Below, piece after piece: positions 9,786 through 24,700 of a DNA stretch of 64,000 nucleotides (the first letter of the stretch is position 1; every line of letters starts with the position of its first letter). The notes beneath the pieces are model-generated. The model was not told the origin of the DNA, did not search any database, and saw nothing but the letters and a program-made list of their open reading frames with translations. A program made the translations under genes and the position numbers. The stretch is taken from NCBI GenBank assembly GCA_036768485.1, contig JAVLUZ010000142.1, positions 19,279,735-19,343,734 of the forward strand. Reading direction: 5' to 3'. This DNA is from Mermis nigrescens (taxonomy: Eukaryota; Nematoda; Enoplea; Mermithida; Mermithidae).

Positions 9786-12700
9786 GTTAGCTGCTTTATA
9801 ACTTGACATGCATAAGTACAAATTCACAATTTGCAGGGGCGTAGCTGTGGAGGGATGGGATGACTAGTCTCGCCCAAATTTTGGAAGTATGATTACTTTA
9901 AACAAGGCCCCCCTTGAGAAAAATCGAAAATTTCTTGTGTCTGATAGACCGTTAGGATAGATTTTTTTGCACACTTTTTAAGCCAATAAGCCCTAAATAC
10001 AACATGTTTGTTTAATATGCATAACTGGAATCGAGTTGAATTTTTTAAAACTTTCTTCTTCAATGTGTTGATCTCGGTGTGGAAAGCTAGAAAACACCAT
10101 TATTTTTGCTTATCTACAAGTGATTGTTGAGATATCTAAATTCAAAGTTTTAGCCCCCTCCCCCAAATTCAGAAGGCCAGCTACGCTACTGATAATATAG
10201 CCAATATTTATTTATTTATTAATTTTTTATTAATTCTATATGCACAATGCATTCAGCTGAGACCATAAAGTCAAGATTATTATCACGATTTTTATTGCTT
10301 TTACATGCGCTTAAAAATGCTGACAACATATTATTTTAATAAACTTTTATAATAATTCCTCTCTCCCTCTCTCATGAAAATAGCTATATTTGATTTCATA
10401 ATCTCACATTCAGATCACATTAGATGCATATCAAGCCAACGTATCTGACGCTATGACAAATTATCGTTATAACGGTATGGTCAGGAAGGTATCCGATTTC
10501 ACAAACGGTTGGTCATTCACAAGTGCTTTGCTATTCACCATTACAATTGTAACAACTATTGGTGAGTTTGCGCTTATCATTACGTGCATATATATTTCTT
10601 AAGCAAAGGTAATACTGAATTACAACGATTTTCCCTCCAAACCAAATTTATGTGATCCTAAATCACTTTTTTTGCCCTGATTCTAAATATATTTTTAGAT
10701 TTTTCCTGGCACGTCTATTTCTTGAGCCATTTGGCTGTTGTAAGTAATATACGTATATGCCTGATTTGAATATGCAAGAGTGTGTAGCTTGAACCTTAGT
10801 TTCTTAAACGATTTTTGATGCTGATTTCAAATCTGTTCTTTATGTTGAGCTAGCACATATAATTTTTTCTGAAAATTTTAGGATTTATGAAACAAGTAAA
10901 ATCCAACACTTTTTTAACGCAACTTTATCAGCTTAAAAACCTTCAAAACTAGCCAACTGTTGAGTTTTCAACTGTGTCAAAAACATGGAATATACCTATA
11001 TACTTTGTTAATACATAAAAAGGCTTACCAATGATTTATTAGTTTTTCGTTCTTTTTGAAACATTTTTCAAAAATTTAAAAAAATGTGAAATTTCTAAAA
11101 GCTATACAATTTGTACAATATCTTAAAACATAAAATTAAAAAATAGGCTTGTTAGTGCAAAAAAACCGATTTGGAATAGCGTAAAAAATGTTTTATGATA
11201 GTAATAGTGATAAAGGGGTGGGCGCAAGCCCTTCACGCAGGCTAAGAAGCCCATTGTGTACCCCATGGAAACTTATGAGAGCTAGTCGCACAAACGTTTT
11301 GAGGCTTTAATAAACCCCAAAAGTTGAGCAACAGGCTCCTGCAAAACGGCCGAGGGTTCAATATGTGGAGCATGGAAGAACCTAGCTCTCAATTTATCAA
11401 ACCCAGGGCAGTGACAAAGGGAGTGGATAGAATCCTCTTCTGTGAGCAGACATTTTGCGCATTTGGGGTTGTCAGAAACCCCAATAGTACACAGGTGTCT
11501 GTTGAGGGGACAGTGTCCAGTTAAGAGACCAGTCCCATTTTTGCAGCATGATCCGCAAATTCATTGCCCTCAATGCCGCAGTGACCTGGGACCCATAATA
11601 ATTTGACATTGTAATCCTGCGAGAGTTCTTGCAAAGCAAGAACACACTCGAGAACTAACTTTGAAGACACTTTTGGAGATAGAAGTGACTTCAGAGCAGA
11701 TTGACTGTCAGAGCAAATAAAGATGTTCTCATTTCTGAGGGCCATCAATCTCTGCTACGGCAGCATTGTAAAATAGCGAGTATTTCTGCCAGAAAGACAG
11801 TACACGTACTGCCTAAGGTAAAATACCGCATCTGTTTTAACTTCTGGAAATAGATGCCCACGCCTGAGGTATTCAAAAAGCGTGATCCATCAGTGTAGCA
11901 GACAATTCCAGGAGGCGAGAGAATATTCACTCTAGATTTTTCCCAGTCATCCCTAGTGGGAAACTGAATGGTATAAAGTCTACCAAAAATAAATTTTGGT
12001 ACAATAAATTCACTTGGCATTTTGAGTACTGGCCTATTGGCCTTAGCCCAAACAGCATTGTGACCTACAACCTTGCCTTTTGCATTCCAACTGCCAGCTA
12101 TGTTTAGTCGATATGCAGCTGCAATTGCACAACCCTCCACAAAGATATGCAGGGGAGGCAGGTCCAGCAAGACTTCCATGGCTGCAGTCGGTGTGGTGCA
12201 CATGGCACTACAAATGCTGAGGCAAGCCATTCTATGTAAATGACTAAGCTGACATTTCACAGTAGACGGGTGTGCACGAGGCCACCAGATTAGTGCAGCA
12301 TAGGTGATCATGGGCCTAATCACAGACACGAAAAGCCATCGCATGACCTGTGGTGATAGACCCCAGGATTTTCCTACAGCTCTACGACATTGCCAGAATG
12401 CATTATTAGCCTCCTGACATTTGACCTCTACATGATTGCGCCAGTTTAATTTTTGGTCCAAAATAAGTCCCAAAAATTTGACCTGGTTTGCACGTTTTAG
12501 TGGCATACCATAGAAAATTGGTGGTTAAAACCCATCAAGTTTCCGTTTATGAGTGAATAGCACCATTTCGGTTTTCTGTGGGTTCACATATAGACCATTA
12601 TGGTGACAGCACTGTTCCACCTTGGCTAAACCATTTTCCATAAGTGAGGAAATGGTGTCAAGGAACCTTCCAGTAACAAGGATTGCCAAATCATCAGCAT

Positions 12701-15700
12701 GTCCTTGACTGTAGAAGCCAGACTTTTGCAAATTCTGCAAAAGTTCGTCCACCACAAGGCACCACAGCAAAGGAGATAGTACACCTCCTTGTGGACAGCC
12801 TTTTGTGGTAGTAAAGATCATGCTGTCTCCACAAAAGTCAGTCATGATATAGCGAAATCTTAGCATAGCATCAATCCATTTAACAATGGTCTGATGTACG
12901 CCATGATTGGATGCTGCTTTGTAGATAGCATTGAAGGTTATATTGTCAAATGCCCCTTCAATGTCCAGAAAAACGCCCAGTGTGAATTGTTTGTTGTCTA
13001 ATGCCCGTTCAATCCTAGAAACTAGTTCATGAAGGGCCGTATCAACAGACTTTCCACACTGATACGCATGTTGTGTAACATGTAAAGGATGTCAAGGGAC
13101 CATCTCTTATAAAGCGATCGATTAATCTTTCCATACACTTCAGTAAGAAGGAGGAAAGACTAATTGGTCTGAAGGATTTCGCCAGGTCATAGGAACTACG
13201 CCCTGGCTTAGGAATAAAGATGACCTTTACTTGTCGCCAGGCTATTGGAACATAGCCAAGTGCTAGGCATCTTCGATAAATATTCACTAGGGGTCTCACC
13301 AGCATGTCCAGTCCTTCCTGCAAAAGAGCTGGAAAAATGCCATCAACCCCTGGAGTCTTGTAGGGTTCGAAAGACTTTACAGCCCAGCGAACCTTATCAG
13401 GTGTTATCACCCTGCAGGCCAGAACTTGGTCACCAAAGCCAGAAAAACTGGTTGGGCCCAATGTGTCCGGATATGCCTCATTTCCAACTGCAAAGCTGCC
13501 AGGAAAATGAGTGTCAAGAAGGTGAAGCAGGGTTTCCCTTCGGTTGAGTGTATATTGACCTGAAGGTAGTTTTAATGAGCCAACTTCACCTACTTGTGGT
13601 TTACATAAAATGCGGCGAAGCCTAGCAGCATCCGACATTTTATCAATGTTGGAGCAGAAGTCCTGCCAGCACAAAAGCTTTTTAGTGCGTATAAGATGCT
13701 TATACTCCTGTCGCACCTTGCAATAATCAGCCCAATCGGAAACTGATTGAGATAATTTCGCTTGATTCCAAGCTCTCCTACTTTTCTTATGGAGGTCTTG
13801 GAGCTCTCTATTCCACCAGGGAATAGGTTTGCTCTTTTCCCTCTGTAATCTGCAGGAGTACTCATAAGAGGATGTAAGAGCTTGCTGTACAAAGTCAACA
13901 GCACCCTCTACGTCCTCTTTTGTTGAGCAACTAGGAGCCCAAGAACCCAAGCGGCTACCAAGGTGCTGCTTAAAAAGAGCCCAATTAGTGGACCTTGGAT
14001 TCCTGTACAACCTAGAAGAAAAGGAATCAGCATGTAAAGAGAAGCGTATCTGTCTGTGGTCAGATAGAGACTCCTCTTGTGAGACATGCCAATTTCTTAT
14101 ATCATTAGCGAGGTCGAGAGAACATAAGGTTAGATCAATAAGCTCCTGTCTCTTTGCCACAACAAATGTAGGTTCACTACCCCTATTTAATAAAATTAAA
14201 TTGGTAGAGGCTAAATATTCAGCAAGTGCAGTCCCACGTTTATTGGTATTGCTGCTGCCCCACAAAGTGTGGTGAGCATTGGCGTCACACCCAATAATTA
14301 GTGGCATCTGCTTTTTACTGCAGTAGTCAAACCAGAAGAGAAAAAGCTCTACCTGGAGGTAAATGAGGAGAGTCAAAAGGCAGGTATGCTGATGTAACAA
14401 TAATGTTACGCCAGTGCCCTGCACTTTTATAACTTAACTCAACAGACACCATGTCACGGTTGCTAAATTGTTGGAGGAGCACTGGGTTAAGTTTCCGTGA
14501 GGCAAGCACGCAAGCCCTTGGTCCTTGTACTGCAGTCCCTACTAACAAAGTATATAATTTATCATTTAATCCACATACCTTGTTCTTATAGATCCAAGGC
14601 TCCTGGATCAATGCTAGTTTTGTCTGCACTTTCGCTAGGCAGCGACTAAGTACACCAGTCGCACCTTGGCTATGCTACAAGTTAATCTGGAATAATTCCA
14701 GTACTGATTGAGATGGGAGAGTACCAACCATCCTAATCTATGTACAAATTATGCGCTTATTCCAACTTGGTATGTGTCATCAAAGTAACACGCCCAAGTT
14801 TGAAATAAGGTCTGAAGTCCAGCTGCTTAAGCACCTGAACCGATGGATGGTCCACTCCCAGGACAAAGAAGGTTTGACCATTTTTTTCCTCCCGTTTGTA
14901 GATTTTCCAAAGGCCAGTGCACAAACCAGGGTTCTGGTTTTGCAGTCTGGAAAACACAGAGTCCCTGTCAGCTAGGCCAGGGAAAAACACTGTGAACTTG
15001 GTCAACTTGGGAAGTTCTGATTTGCTGCAAACGCGCAGATCAGCTCCTTCCCAGGGTGGATCAAGATTGGCTACGGTGTTCTTCAGCCAATTCAGAGTGA
15101 ACTGATCTGCACATGTCATATAAAAAACGCCATGTGACAGGCCAGAGGAGTGAAACCTTAGAGGGGTCTTGCTAGTGCTTGCGACCTAATCCAAGGCTGT
15201 AGTTAAGACTGCAGTGAGTGTATCAAGCTTATCAGCTGGGATGCCGCCTTCGCTGCTGAAGTCGACAATACCAACTTTCAGTGATTCCTCAACAGCTGCG
15301 ATATAACTAGAAGGTCTTTTGGACCTTTTAGCTGGCTGTGTCAGGCTAGTGGGCGTGTCATCCTTAGGATGTTGCCGCTTCGCCTGTTTGTTAGGCTTAG
15401 GAGTTGGGTGTGCAACAGCAATTGCTTGCTGTGCTCCCCCACTACTAATTGCCCTAGATTTGGAGGGAGCTGGGTCCTCCTGAGCAGTATTCTGCCCAGT
15501 GCCCCTGCTCGAATCAGAACCTGTAACTTCGGGCAGGTTAGTGCCAGATCCCTGGAGGGCTCTGGCAGCACGAGCCTGCTTACGAAGTTTTCGTTTCTGG
15601 GCCCCGCTAAGTTGCTTGCGCAAATTTATGGAGCCCAGTTTCTCCGAAAGGTTCTCCAAGGGAGTCCCTTTCGCAAGTGTTCCAGTAGCATTGCCCTCAA

Positions 15701-18700
15701 CTGCCACCTGGTTCCCTATGGCAGCTGAGGAGCCACAAGTAGCTCGACCACCAGTGATGCCCTGTGACAACACACCACTAGTTGGGCTGCAAGTAGCATG
15801 ACCGCCAGCATTGCCTTGCAACGACACAGTGCTGGCTGGGTCTCCGGAGATTTTAGAACCCTCGTCTGCCGGATACTGAGGGCCGGTCTCTGATAACTCC
15901 ATGGTCATAGAACGGTGAGTTGGTTCGTGGCTGACAAACTCAGCAAGTTGACACTTAGGGTCCCAGCAAGGGCCCCTAGTGATCCCTTGATGGGCTCACC
16001 CTGCCAACTTCTAACGGCCACCAACCGCCAGACATGCCCAGTAGCCACTCAAGCCCTGGGGAGCAGCTCTTGGTCTGGCCCCTCAGTTAGCTTCATTGGG
16101 GCACGCAAACCCCTCCACTGCGTTAAAGTGGCTGCTCATCGGAGGGAAATGTTTTATGATGGAATATAATATTTCGAAGATGCAGAATTATTAAGCTAGA
16201 TATAATCTTTAAACTTTATACCGTAATAAATCTGCAAATTAGGTTTAATATTTTACAGACTACAATATATCGTCTGTTTCAAAATTTTTGACTTTTTCCA
16301 CAGTATGGTGATTGAAAAGTATTAACAATTCAGCCAATCGACAAAGAGTATTTTATTAGTCCCGCCTCTCGCATCAACGATTCGCTAATTGTACAATAAG
16401 CTTCGCCGCGGCCTCCCAAATGGTTTAGTGGTATTACCACCATAGGTGGGCGGCACCAAAGTTCTGGGGGGCGGAGGAGGGTTGCAAGATTTTTGTACCC
16501 CCAAACCGCCCCACGCCCAGGTATGATTACCACTCACTTCACAGCGCGAAATACGAAGTATGATTCCGCGCTTGATAGGTATCTTTCTTGCGGTAGGCTG
16601 CTGGTGAAGCTCGCGCAGCTCCTAAGAGCCAGACTGACCCAGAGTGCCAAAGCTCGAAGTTTAGAACCAAATAACGTGCAATAGGCTATAGCCAATCGGA
16701 TGAAGCGCCCTAAGCCAATTGGCTGAATTTTCACTGCCTTCGAATCCCCTTACTGTAAAAAAGTCTCGAGAATTTCGAAACAGTACGTAACGCCAATAAT
16801 ATTAAAATCAACAAAGATAGTGTTAAACTTATTCTAACAGTTTTGAGTCCATAAATTATCATCTTGGCTGGTAGATTTGCGTATTTTTAATTAAAAAGGC
16901 CTTAATTTGCGTAAATTTTGATATGCAAATATTTTAAAGACTTGATGTGATAGGAAAATTTAAAAGTCCAATTCGCGGACACAGCTCTAGGGGGATGGGG
17001 GAGGGGTTCGAGCCCCCAAAATTCAGAAAAATCGGAAAAATAGGACTTAACGTTATTTTGTGCTATTTTTGGCCTTTTTGGACTTAGTCCCCCAAAATTG
17101 GTGTTGGTCCCCCAAAGTAGGACGACCAGCTACGTGCCTACAAATTCGGAATCAGTCTAAAAAGCTGACCTAGATTCATTATACAATTCTTCAGACGGAA
17201 TAAAAAGGCTAAAAGTTGTTGCCCAGTGGTATCAAATGAGTTCAGATTATGACTGAGCAGTAATCGAATGCTATTCTCGTAATAAATTTCCATATAGGCA
17301 CTTGCATTCCTCTGCGTAAGGAAAACTTGACACTTCGTTTCTTGAATATCATAAGAGCTTTGCTATTATACTTACTTATTTATGAACCGCAATGAAATCT
17401 TCAACTGACTTGTTACGAGCTAGTTCCGTTATCAAAAAAGATTGCGTTTGAACCGAATAATTTTTCGAAAATAATCGAAAATCCTCAAAAATCCGCTGAT
17501 CACAATTGAAAGCGCTATATTCGTTTACAGTAACGATTTATTCAAGATAATAAGATGAATGATAAAGTGATCATTTTTTCATGAATTAGGATATGGACAT
17601 GTGACTCCAGTCACGTGGAATGGTCAAGTAGCTTGCACACTTTACGCTTTGGTTGGCGTGCCGCTTATGCTGATGTTTTTGGCCAACATTGGCAATGCCA
17701 TGGCTCGAGGTTTTAGGCTTCTTTATAGCCGAGCTTGTTGTTACGTTTGTCGGACGAAACGAAGAAAGAATTACGATTATAATCGCAAGAAAATTGAGGA
17801 GGCGAAGAGTCAATGGATTACCACAGGAGCTTGGTCAATCACATCAGCTCATGGACTCAATAAAGATGGCAGTATGATTAGATCTTATTTCATAGATCTT
17901 TGTGCATATTGCACGGTTAAATTGATGTAGCAATTTTGGTTAAAAATTATCAACTTATAGGAGCGAAGCATGGCTGGACTGGGGGTTAGCCTAGATAGAG
18001 TTTTTCGTGCCAAAATGGCTCAAAAACGGGTATATGCTAAAATGGATTACAAACTATATTAATCCACAATTTCTGAACCTTCTAAGGCACTAACGAAAAT
18101 ATTTTGATTTCCATCAATTTCGAGCTTTCATTTTGTCAAATTTTTTACAAAAGAAAAATTTTCATTTTTCCATTCTGGAGAACCACCCTTCAACACCCAC
18201 TGGCATTGATCTTTGGGGGAGGGGTGTGGGGAAAGGTTTATCCTTCTCCAGACAGTTTTGACCTTTCCCCAAAAAATTTTTCACTCCCTCCAGAATTCGC
18301 GATTTTCCAAAAGTTTCCCAAAAAATCGTAGAAAAGGCTTCTCAAGCGTTTTCTACGATATGCAAACATATTTTTTGGCTATATTCTCTTCAATTTATTC
18401 GAATTTTGGATTTTTTAAAATTATTTCAAGCTCTGGAAAGATAGAGCATTGTCAGAAACACCAAAAACGATGTTTTTGACGCGTATCCGTCATTTTTGAG
18501 CCCATCACGTTAAAATTTCACTGTGCATGTTTGTCTGGTATACGACTTTTATTTGTATTGTTATTTTTTAGATGAACACCAATCCGCTGGAGATCCTGGA
18601 ACCATGCACACAATATCAGTTGCTGATTCCCAAAATACAACAGTTGAATCTAATGAACCGCGTAGAAGAGCAAACAAGAAATCCTTAGAACGGTGACGAG

Positions 18701-21700
18701 TATTTCGATTATTTTTCCTCTCTCTTTCTGTCTCGATAAATTAACGGTAGGCAGACATGTATTTAGATTTTTGGCACTTGTAACACGCGTTGGGTATGCT
18801 TGCGCAATTATAGTTAATCGTTGTAAATTTCCAGCACTTTTTCTGTTTTCACAATGGGGCGGATTTAAGGGGGCGGGGCGGGGCGGGATGGGGCGACCAC
18901 CCCCCATTGGCCCAAAATAGTTGGCGAGAGAAAGAATTCGTGCCGGATAATACCTATTAATGAGATTTATTTACTTTCCTGACGACCTGGAAGCAATATT
19001 TCTGCTAAAAGAATAGGTTTTAAACGATTTCAATAGCAGAAACGCCTATTTTGGCATAGTTTTCGTCCATTTTCAAGCTTATTTCTTCAAGATTTTCGAC
19101 GCTCTGCGCAAATGATGCATTACAGGAAATCAAGCAACAATTCAAGCTTCTATAGCCTGTTTTACACAACTTCGGTCATAAATTTTACAAGTATATCCGA
19201 CAATAAGCCGACAGATTGCGATTATAGCATTGATCTGATAATTATCACAACCCTCGGCTTACTGCCGATGAAAATTATTAAAATTTATCCACCAATTTAT
19301 ATGAAACAGACTATAAACCTTCTTCCGCCAGAATTTCACCAATTTTCTGGCGCTTCGCGCCCAGTTTTCGCTAATGTCAAATAAATTTAATGATTTTTCG
19401 CACAAAATTGTCAAAAAATTTTTGATTTAATGAGAAAAATTTTACACAAAAGCGATTTTAAATAAAACTAGACAAAGTAGAACGCTGAAAAAACTCTATT
19501 TTGCACGTGAAGAGCAAATTTTCGGACCAAATTTTGACTGTTTTTAAAATAGTTGGGGTACCGCCCCCCTTAGGAAAATCCTAGATCAGAATGCTTTATT
19601 GATCATAAAATCTTATATTTATAGGAAAATTTTCTCCTCTCAATAGGAGGCTATTAATGTCGCTGTTTGGCCGCGCTTGAATCAAAATTATAAAAAAGGT
19701 ATTTCTTATATAGTGAGAAGCGCCTAAAATTTAAAGATTTTCTAACGAATGCAATTTTTCATCTTTTTGCGAATTATCTTACCTTTCAAATTTCTTTTTC
19801 GTTCAGCGGTTACTTCATCCTTTTAAATGCAGTTTTGGGTTATCTGTAATTACCGGAAAGTGTTAATGTACTGTTGGTGAAAGTTTTCGAGTAATCATGC
19901 CTAAATTTATGATAAAGGCGATAATCGGCAATCTAATCGATTTTTGCTCTGTAGTCGGCATTATTTTTAGCATTTGAAGAATTTTGTTCTCTTTATCAGT
20001 TTGCATTTCGAAAAAAACAATTTAGCCTATTTTGAAGATTTTAGTAGGCATTCTAATGTTAGTTGGTAGTTATATTCAGCTATTATTTCTTCATCAGATG
20101 TAAATTATCAAGAAAAGCTGCACAACTAGAATTTTTAAGTATTGTAGAAACTTTAGAATATGGTCCATACCAAAACTTACGAAAATTCCTTAAAGCTGTC
20201 CTAAAGACGAATTTTCTAGAGAGTAGCTTTTAAACAAGGCGCAGAAAGATTCCATTTGAAAACCATAAATTATTTCTTAATTAATCCAAAATTTGCATTA
20301 GAGTCAGCTTAAGCTTTATTGCGAATTGTTACACGTTTGAATTACGAGTAAGAAAAACAGTTTGGTGTTTAGTCTTCTTTCTATCTTCAATATGTTAAGC
20401 ATTCAAAACACCGCTTCTCTAAGCGAGCCACATCTTGTACAAAAGGAGATATTGTACGAGGTGATTGAAGATCCAAACGACGATGCCGCTGTCATTAATG
20501 TCCCCATATCTTTGACGATCGTGGTCATAACAGCTTATTTGTTCGTGGGCGCTGTTTTATTTTCAGCATGGAATGGTTGGAGTTGGGTAACAGGAGGATA
20601 TTTTAGCTTTGTCACTCTAGCAACAATCGGTACGAGATGACATAAATGTTATGTCATTTTAAAACGTACGTATGTACATAAGAAATTTCTTAATTTCTTC
20701 TTTAAGTCTATTAATATCATACGTAGCGCGATAGCGCTACCTATAATATACTTGGCCATCCTTTTTTCTTATATCTTTATCACAGCGAGTACGAAATTTG
20801 TGCCCCCCCTCACAGCAACAACGGCACACACCTGGAAGGTGCAGTTTTTTTAAGGTAGGTAATAAAAAAACTTAGATACCTTTTTTTGTTTACACTCAAT
20901 ATCAAGCTAGTCGTGAGTGTGTAAAGTTTACATCAAAAATTCAAATGATCGGCAGAGGGCCAATTTAAAAAATGTTTTCCCTAATTAGTAGGTTACGAAT
21001 CTGGTCTTGAAATTACTTTACACTCATTAGTTGTTGCACAGGAGTGTAAATTAGACGGTTTTTTACTGTTTTGATGTACACAAGCATATCTAACTCAGTT
21101 TTACATTCTATGCAGTCTGATTGGTTTCAAAAGGTAGACGGTTATAAAATCTAGGGGAACCTTTTTTATTTTTTTAAAGTAATATTTTCAAATTTAGTGG
21201 CGGTTTATTGTAAAGAGTCTGGGATTAAACTTTTTCCGCCCAGAGCGTCGTGGATGATGAATTTAAAAAAATGTTCCCCGTAAGGTCAGAATAACGAATC
21301 TGACCTTTAAACTTTTCTACAGCCAGTGTTTGTTGAGGCATGAAGAGGTGAACTTTGAATTATACATCTATTTTCTAATGCCGATAGATAACTCCGTATT
21401 GCATATATTTGATCAGATTTTTCTTATTTCAGAGGTTTTTGACTCGTCTTAATAAATAATTATTTTTATTATCATAAATGAACTATTCTTAAACTTCAGT
21501 AGAATGATGAATATTTTTCAATATAGTATAATCAAGCTGACATCTTGGCTGCGAGTTGAGTTGGTGCAATGGCTGACGTATCCGTTCTAGCACGCGGATT
21601 TAAAAAAGAATAATGGGTTCAAGTCTTCTGAATACTAACTTTTTCATTTTTTTTAATTCTTTTGGCAAAACCATGCACTTCATTTGACTTATTCATCTAT

Positions 21701-24700
21701 TTAGGTTCTGTAGATCACACAGTCTTTTGTTTTTTGAATTTCGCCTCAGTTCTCGAATGGGAGTGTAAAGAGTGCGAAAATCTGGGGGTGAAAAGACACA
21801 TTTTAATTGAGTTTTCGACTTGTTTATGTCTGCCAACAACTCCGGCTATAGGTTTTAAGAAATTTTTTCTGACAGAAATGTACTACGGATCAAGGGTTAT
21901 CTTGTGCTTACCAGCAAACTTTTCTACAATCAATAAGCAGATAGTACCAGGGATTTAAACTTTACACTCTAATGGATGAGTAAAAAAACAGATTTTGTCC
22001 AAGATTTCTCTGCCAACTTTTTCGATTATGAGTTGAGATGAATTGAATGTAATAGAAATAAAGTAACTTCTAAGGGCTACACGTCGAAGCAAGCCGCGTT
22101 CAAAAAAACGTAATATTGAGTTGTTTATGGGGTGTAAAGTTCGAAATCCGAGGTGTAAAATGGGCGAAAAAAGGTTTTTTCCGTATTTTGATTGGTGAAT
22201 CATATCAAATATTTTGCGGAGCATAAGTTTGGCACATACAAACGTACTACAATGAAAAGGCTACAAACTGGCCCGAACCGAATTTATTTACACTCAATGG
22301 GGCGTTAGGTTTAGATTTTTAAAGTTTACAAAGTGGTGGACAGTGGAAAATACGTATTTGTCCATTTTTTTGTTTGCCACTTCCTCTGTTCAGAAGTCGA
22401 GCGAGGTCGAATAGGATAAAAATAAAGTAATTTCTAAGTGGTACGCGTCACAGCAAATTGCGTTTGTTTACATCAATATTTAGCTTTTTCGGGAGGTGTA
22501 AAGTCAAAAAAATGGGGGAGTTAAACGTGTTTCTGTCTTGTTTTTTTCTGCCAAATTCTGGGTCATGAGTCTGGAAATAATCTTGAGTCTAAAAACAAAC
22601 CAGAAACCAATTGTGATACGCCAGTTTGTTTGCACACAACAGTGGTGTAAAGTGGTTTTACATCTGATATTTATTTGTCCTCGGGCCATTATGGGAACTT
22701 AATTTTTCAATAAATGTTGATCGTAATATCAGAGTAATATCAGAATTACGAATCCGACTGAAATGTTCTTTACACTCTGTGGTTGTGTAAAGTTTACACT
22801 GTATATTAATTTTATTTCTAGAGCCTTGCGGGAGCTTAATTTTTTTCAAAATGCTCTACGTAAAATCAGAATTGGGAATCTGACTGTTAGTTTCCTATAC
22901 ACCTAGTAGTTGTGTAAAGTTTGCACTATTCATTTGTTGTTAATATGTAGTTTATACTACAAATTTATTTTACTTCCAAAGCTGAGCGTTAGTGTTCCTT
23001 ACACTTAATATTTGCGTAAAGTTTATGCTGAAAAACTTTGATCTGTTTAAATAATGTAAGGTTGTCTTGTTCAAAAAGGATAATGCTGATGTTAAGAACA
23101 ATATTGTTTTCCGCGTTCCTGGACTGCTGTCATTATTGTGGCATGTTACTGTATGTGTGTACTGATTGATGTACTCAAATCATGCTAATTAAAAGTAGGG
23201 TACTAGCAAAAAAAATACTCCGATGGAACAAAAAAGATGAATATACTTGGAATTGTGGATTGTTGAGGATGTAAAAGGAGGGACAAGGAAAAAGCCACCT
23301 AAAGTCGCAAAATCTGATAAAAATCACACTTTCTCTAAGCAACGCAAAAATCGAAGTATATTCTGGGGCCAACAGATTAAAATAAATATTTAACCATAAA
23401 AATGACTGAAAAAACAGCACGTTAGCTATGCAGTAGCTATGGGAAATGATATTGAGTAAACTAACAGTCTTTCTAAGTCAATTGAAAGAAATAGCAAACA
23501 TCGATGCATTTAAGACAATTGAATAAATTGTTGGTTTAAAACAGTAGGAACCGCGTAAGTTGACTTAAAACAGACTAAATGTGGGTACAAAAGCATGCCC
23601 GTAACGATTGAGTGCACTAATCAATCGTCCCCTGCTTTGCTTGCCATAATGCTCATAACAAAATGAAACAACTTTAAATACAATACCACTTAGTTTCCTA
23701 TCAATCAAGATACGAAGCTAGTCAGCGTTGCTACTTGCCAGCAATTTAAAAAAAGTAAACATTATAGATTTCGTTTATACACTCTTATCTGAAACTTTGA
23801 AAATTATTCAAAAAAATTCTTTTTTAGAGGCCGCAGAATATACTTCGAGTTTTTGCGTTGCGTAGAGAAAGTGTGATTTTTATCAGATTTTGAGACTTTA
23901 GGTAGCTTTTACCTAGTCCCCTCCTTTTACATCCTTAACAATCCACAATTCCAAGTATATTCATCTTTTTTGTTCCATCGAAGCATTTTTCGTTGCTAGT
24001 TTAATTTAATATTTAATATTTAATACCCAATAAGTTGGCCACATCTGCGAATTTACAGTCTGTTTTACACAAGTTTGGGCACAAATTTTAAAAACTACGC
24101 CCAACAATAAGCCGACAGATTGGGATTATAGCATTAATTTGATATACAATTATCGTAATTCGTCGGTTTACTTTTGAAGAAATTCTTGAAATTTATGCAC
24201 AAACTTATGTGAAACAGACTATAGGGGATTAAAACATAATAAGCTTTGAGTGTACACGAGAAGATGAGAGTATAAGAGCATACGGGGTTAGCAAGAAAAT
24301 TCTGGGGGGGTCAGGTAGGATGGGTAAAATTGCCAAAAATGTTACTAAAAATCGATTTCTGGGGATCTACAGAAATCTGGGGGTTTCAACTTCTAAGGGG
24401 GGTGCAAACGCCCCAAACACCACAAGCCCATGTGTGTATAAGAGTAGTTCGGCTGTTTCTATGACAATAATTTCAAATCGTCATGTCGAACGTTGGTACG
24501 ATGGACTGAATCGCATCTCAAATTATGAGGTTATCCGAGGTTAGATGAGGCTTTACATTAAGTGACATTTTTTAAAATCACCTAATGTTTGGTGCGCATT
24601 TCCAATGAAAAAGCAAAATAATTACAAGGATTAGCTGTGGTTTATTTTATTACGAAACCGAAGATTCACAAATGAGCAATAACTTACTAAGGCACGTTAG

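Larger units (their letters stand above)
11200..16146 (-). mobile_element. Non-LTR retrotransposon (Jockey/R1/I group), dead copy
   Basis: A 4.95-kb element in antisense orientation inside K2P intron 2, flanked by an exact 14-bp target-site duplication. In element order: 5' UTR (16146-15909), ORF1, ORF2 with apurinic endonuclease, reverse transcriptase, RNase H and a C-terminal zinc knuckle, then an 82-bp 3' UTR. The 3' end has no poly(A); it ends ...TTTATCACTATTACT against the duplication. Both ORFs carry stops and frameshifts, so this copy cannot move by itself. Apart from point damage it is full length, which suggests a moderately recent insertion. Confidence 0.93.

Noticed and set aside
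13245..16169. Plus-strand open frames across the retrotransposon
   Set aside because: They are antisense to the clear endonuclease, RT and ORF1 sequences.
21553..21632. tRNA-like stretch (TTGGTGCAATGGCTGACG ... GGGTTCAAGTC)
   Set aside because: A- and B-box-like motifs occur, but stems do not pair well. At most a tRNA-derived fragment; a covariance-model scan would decide.
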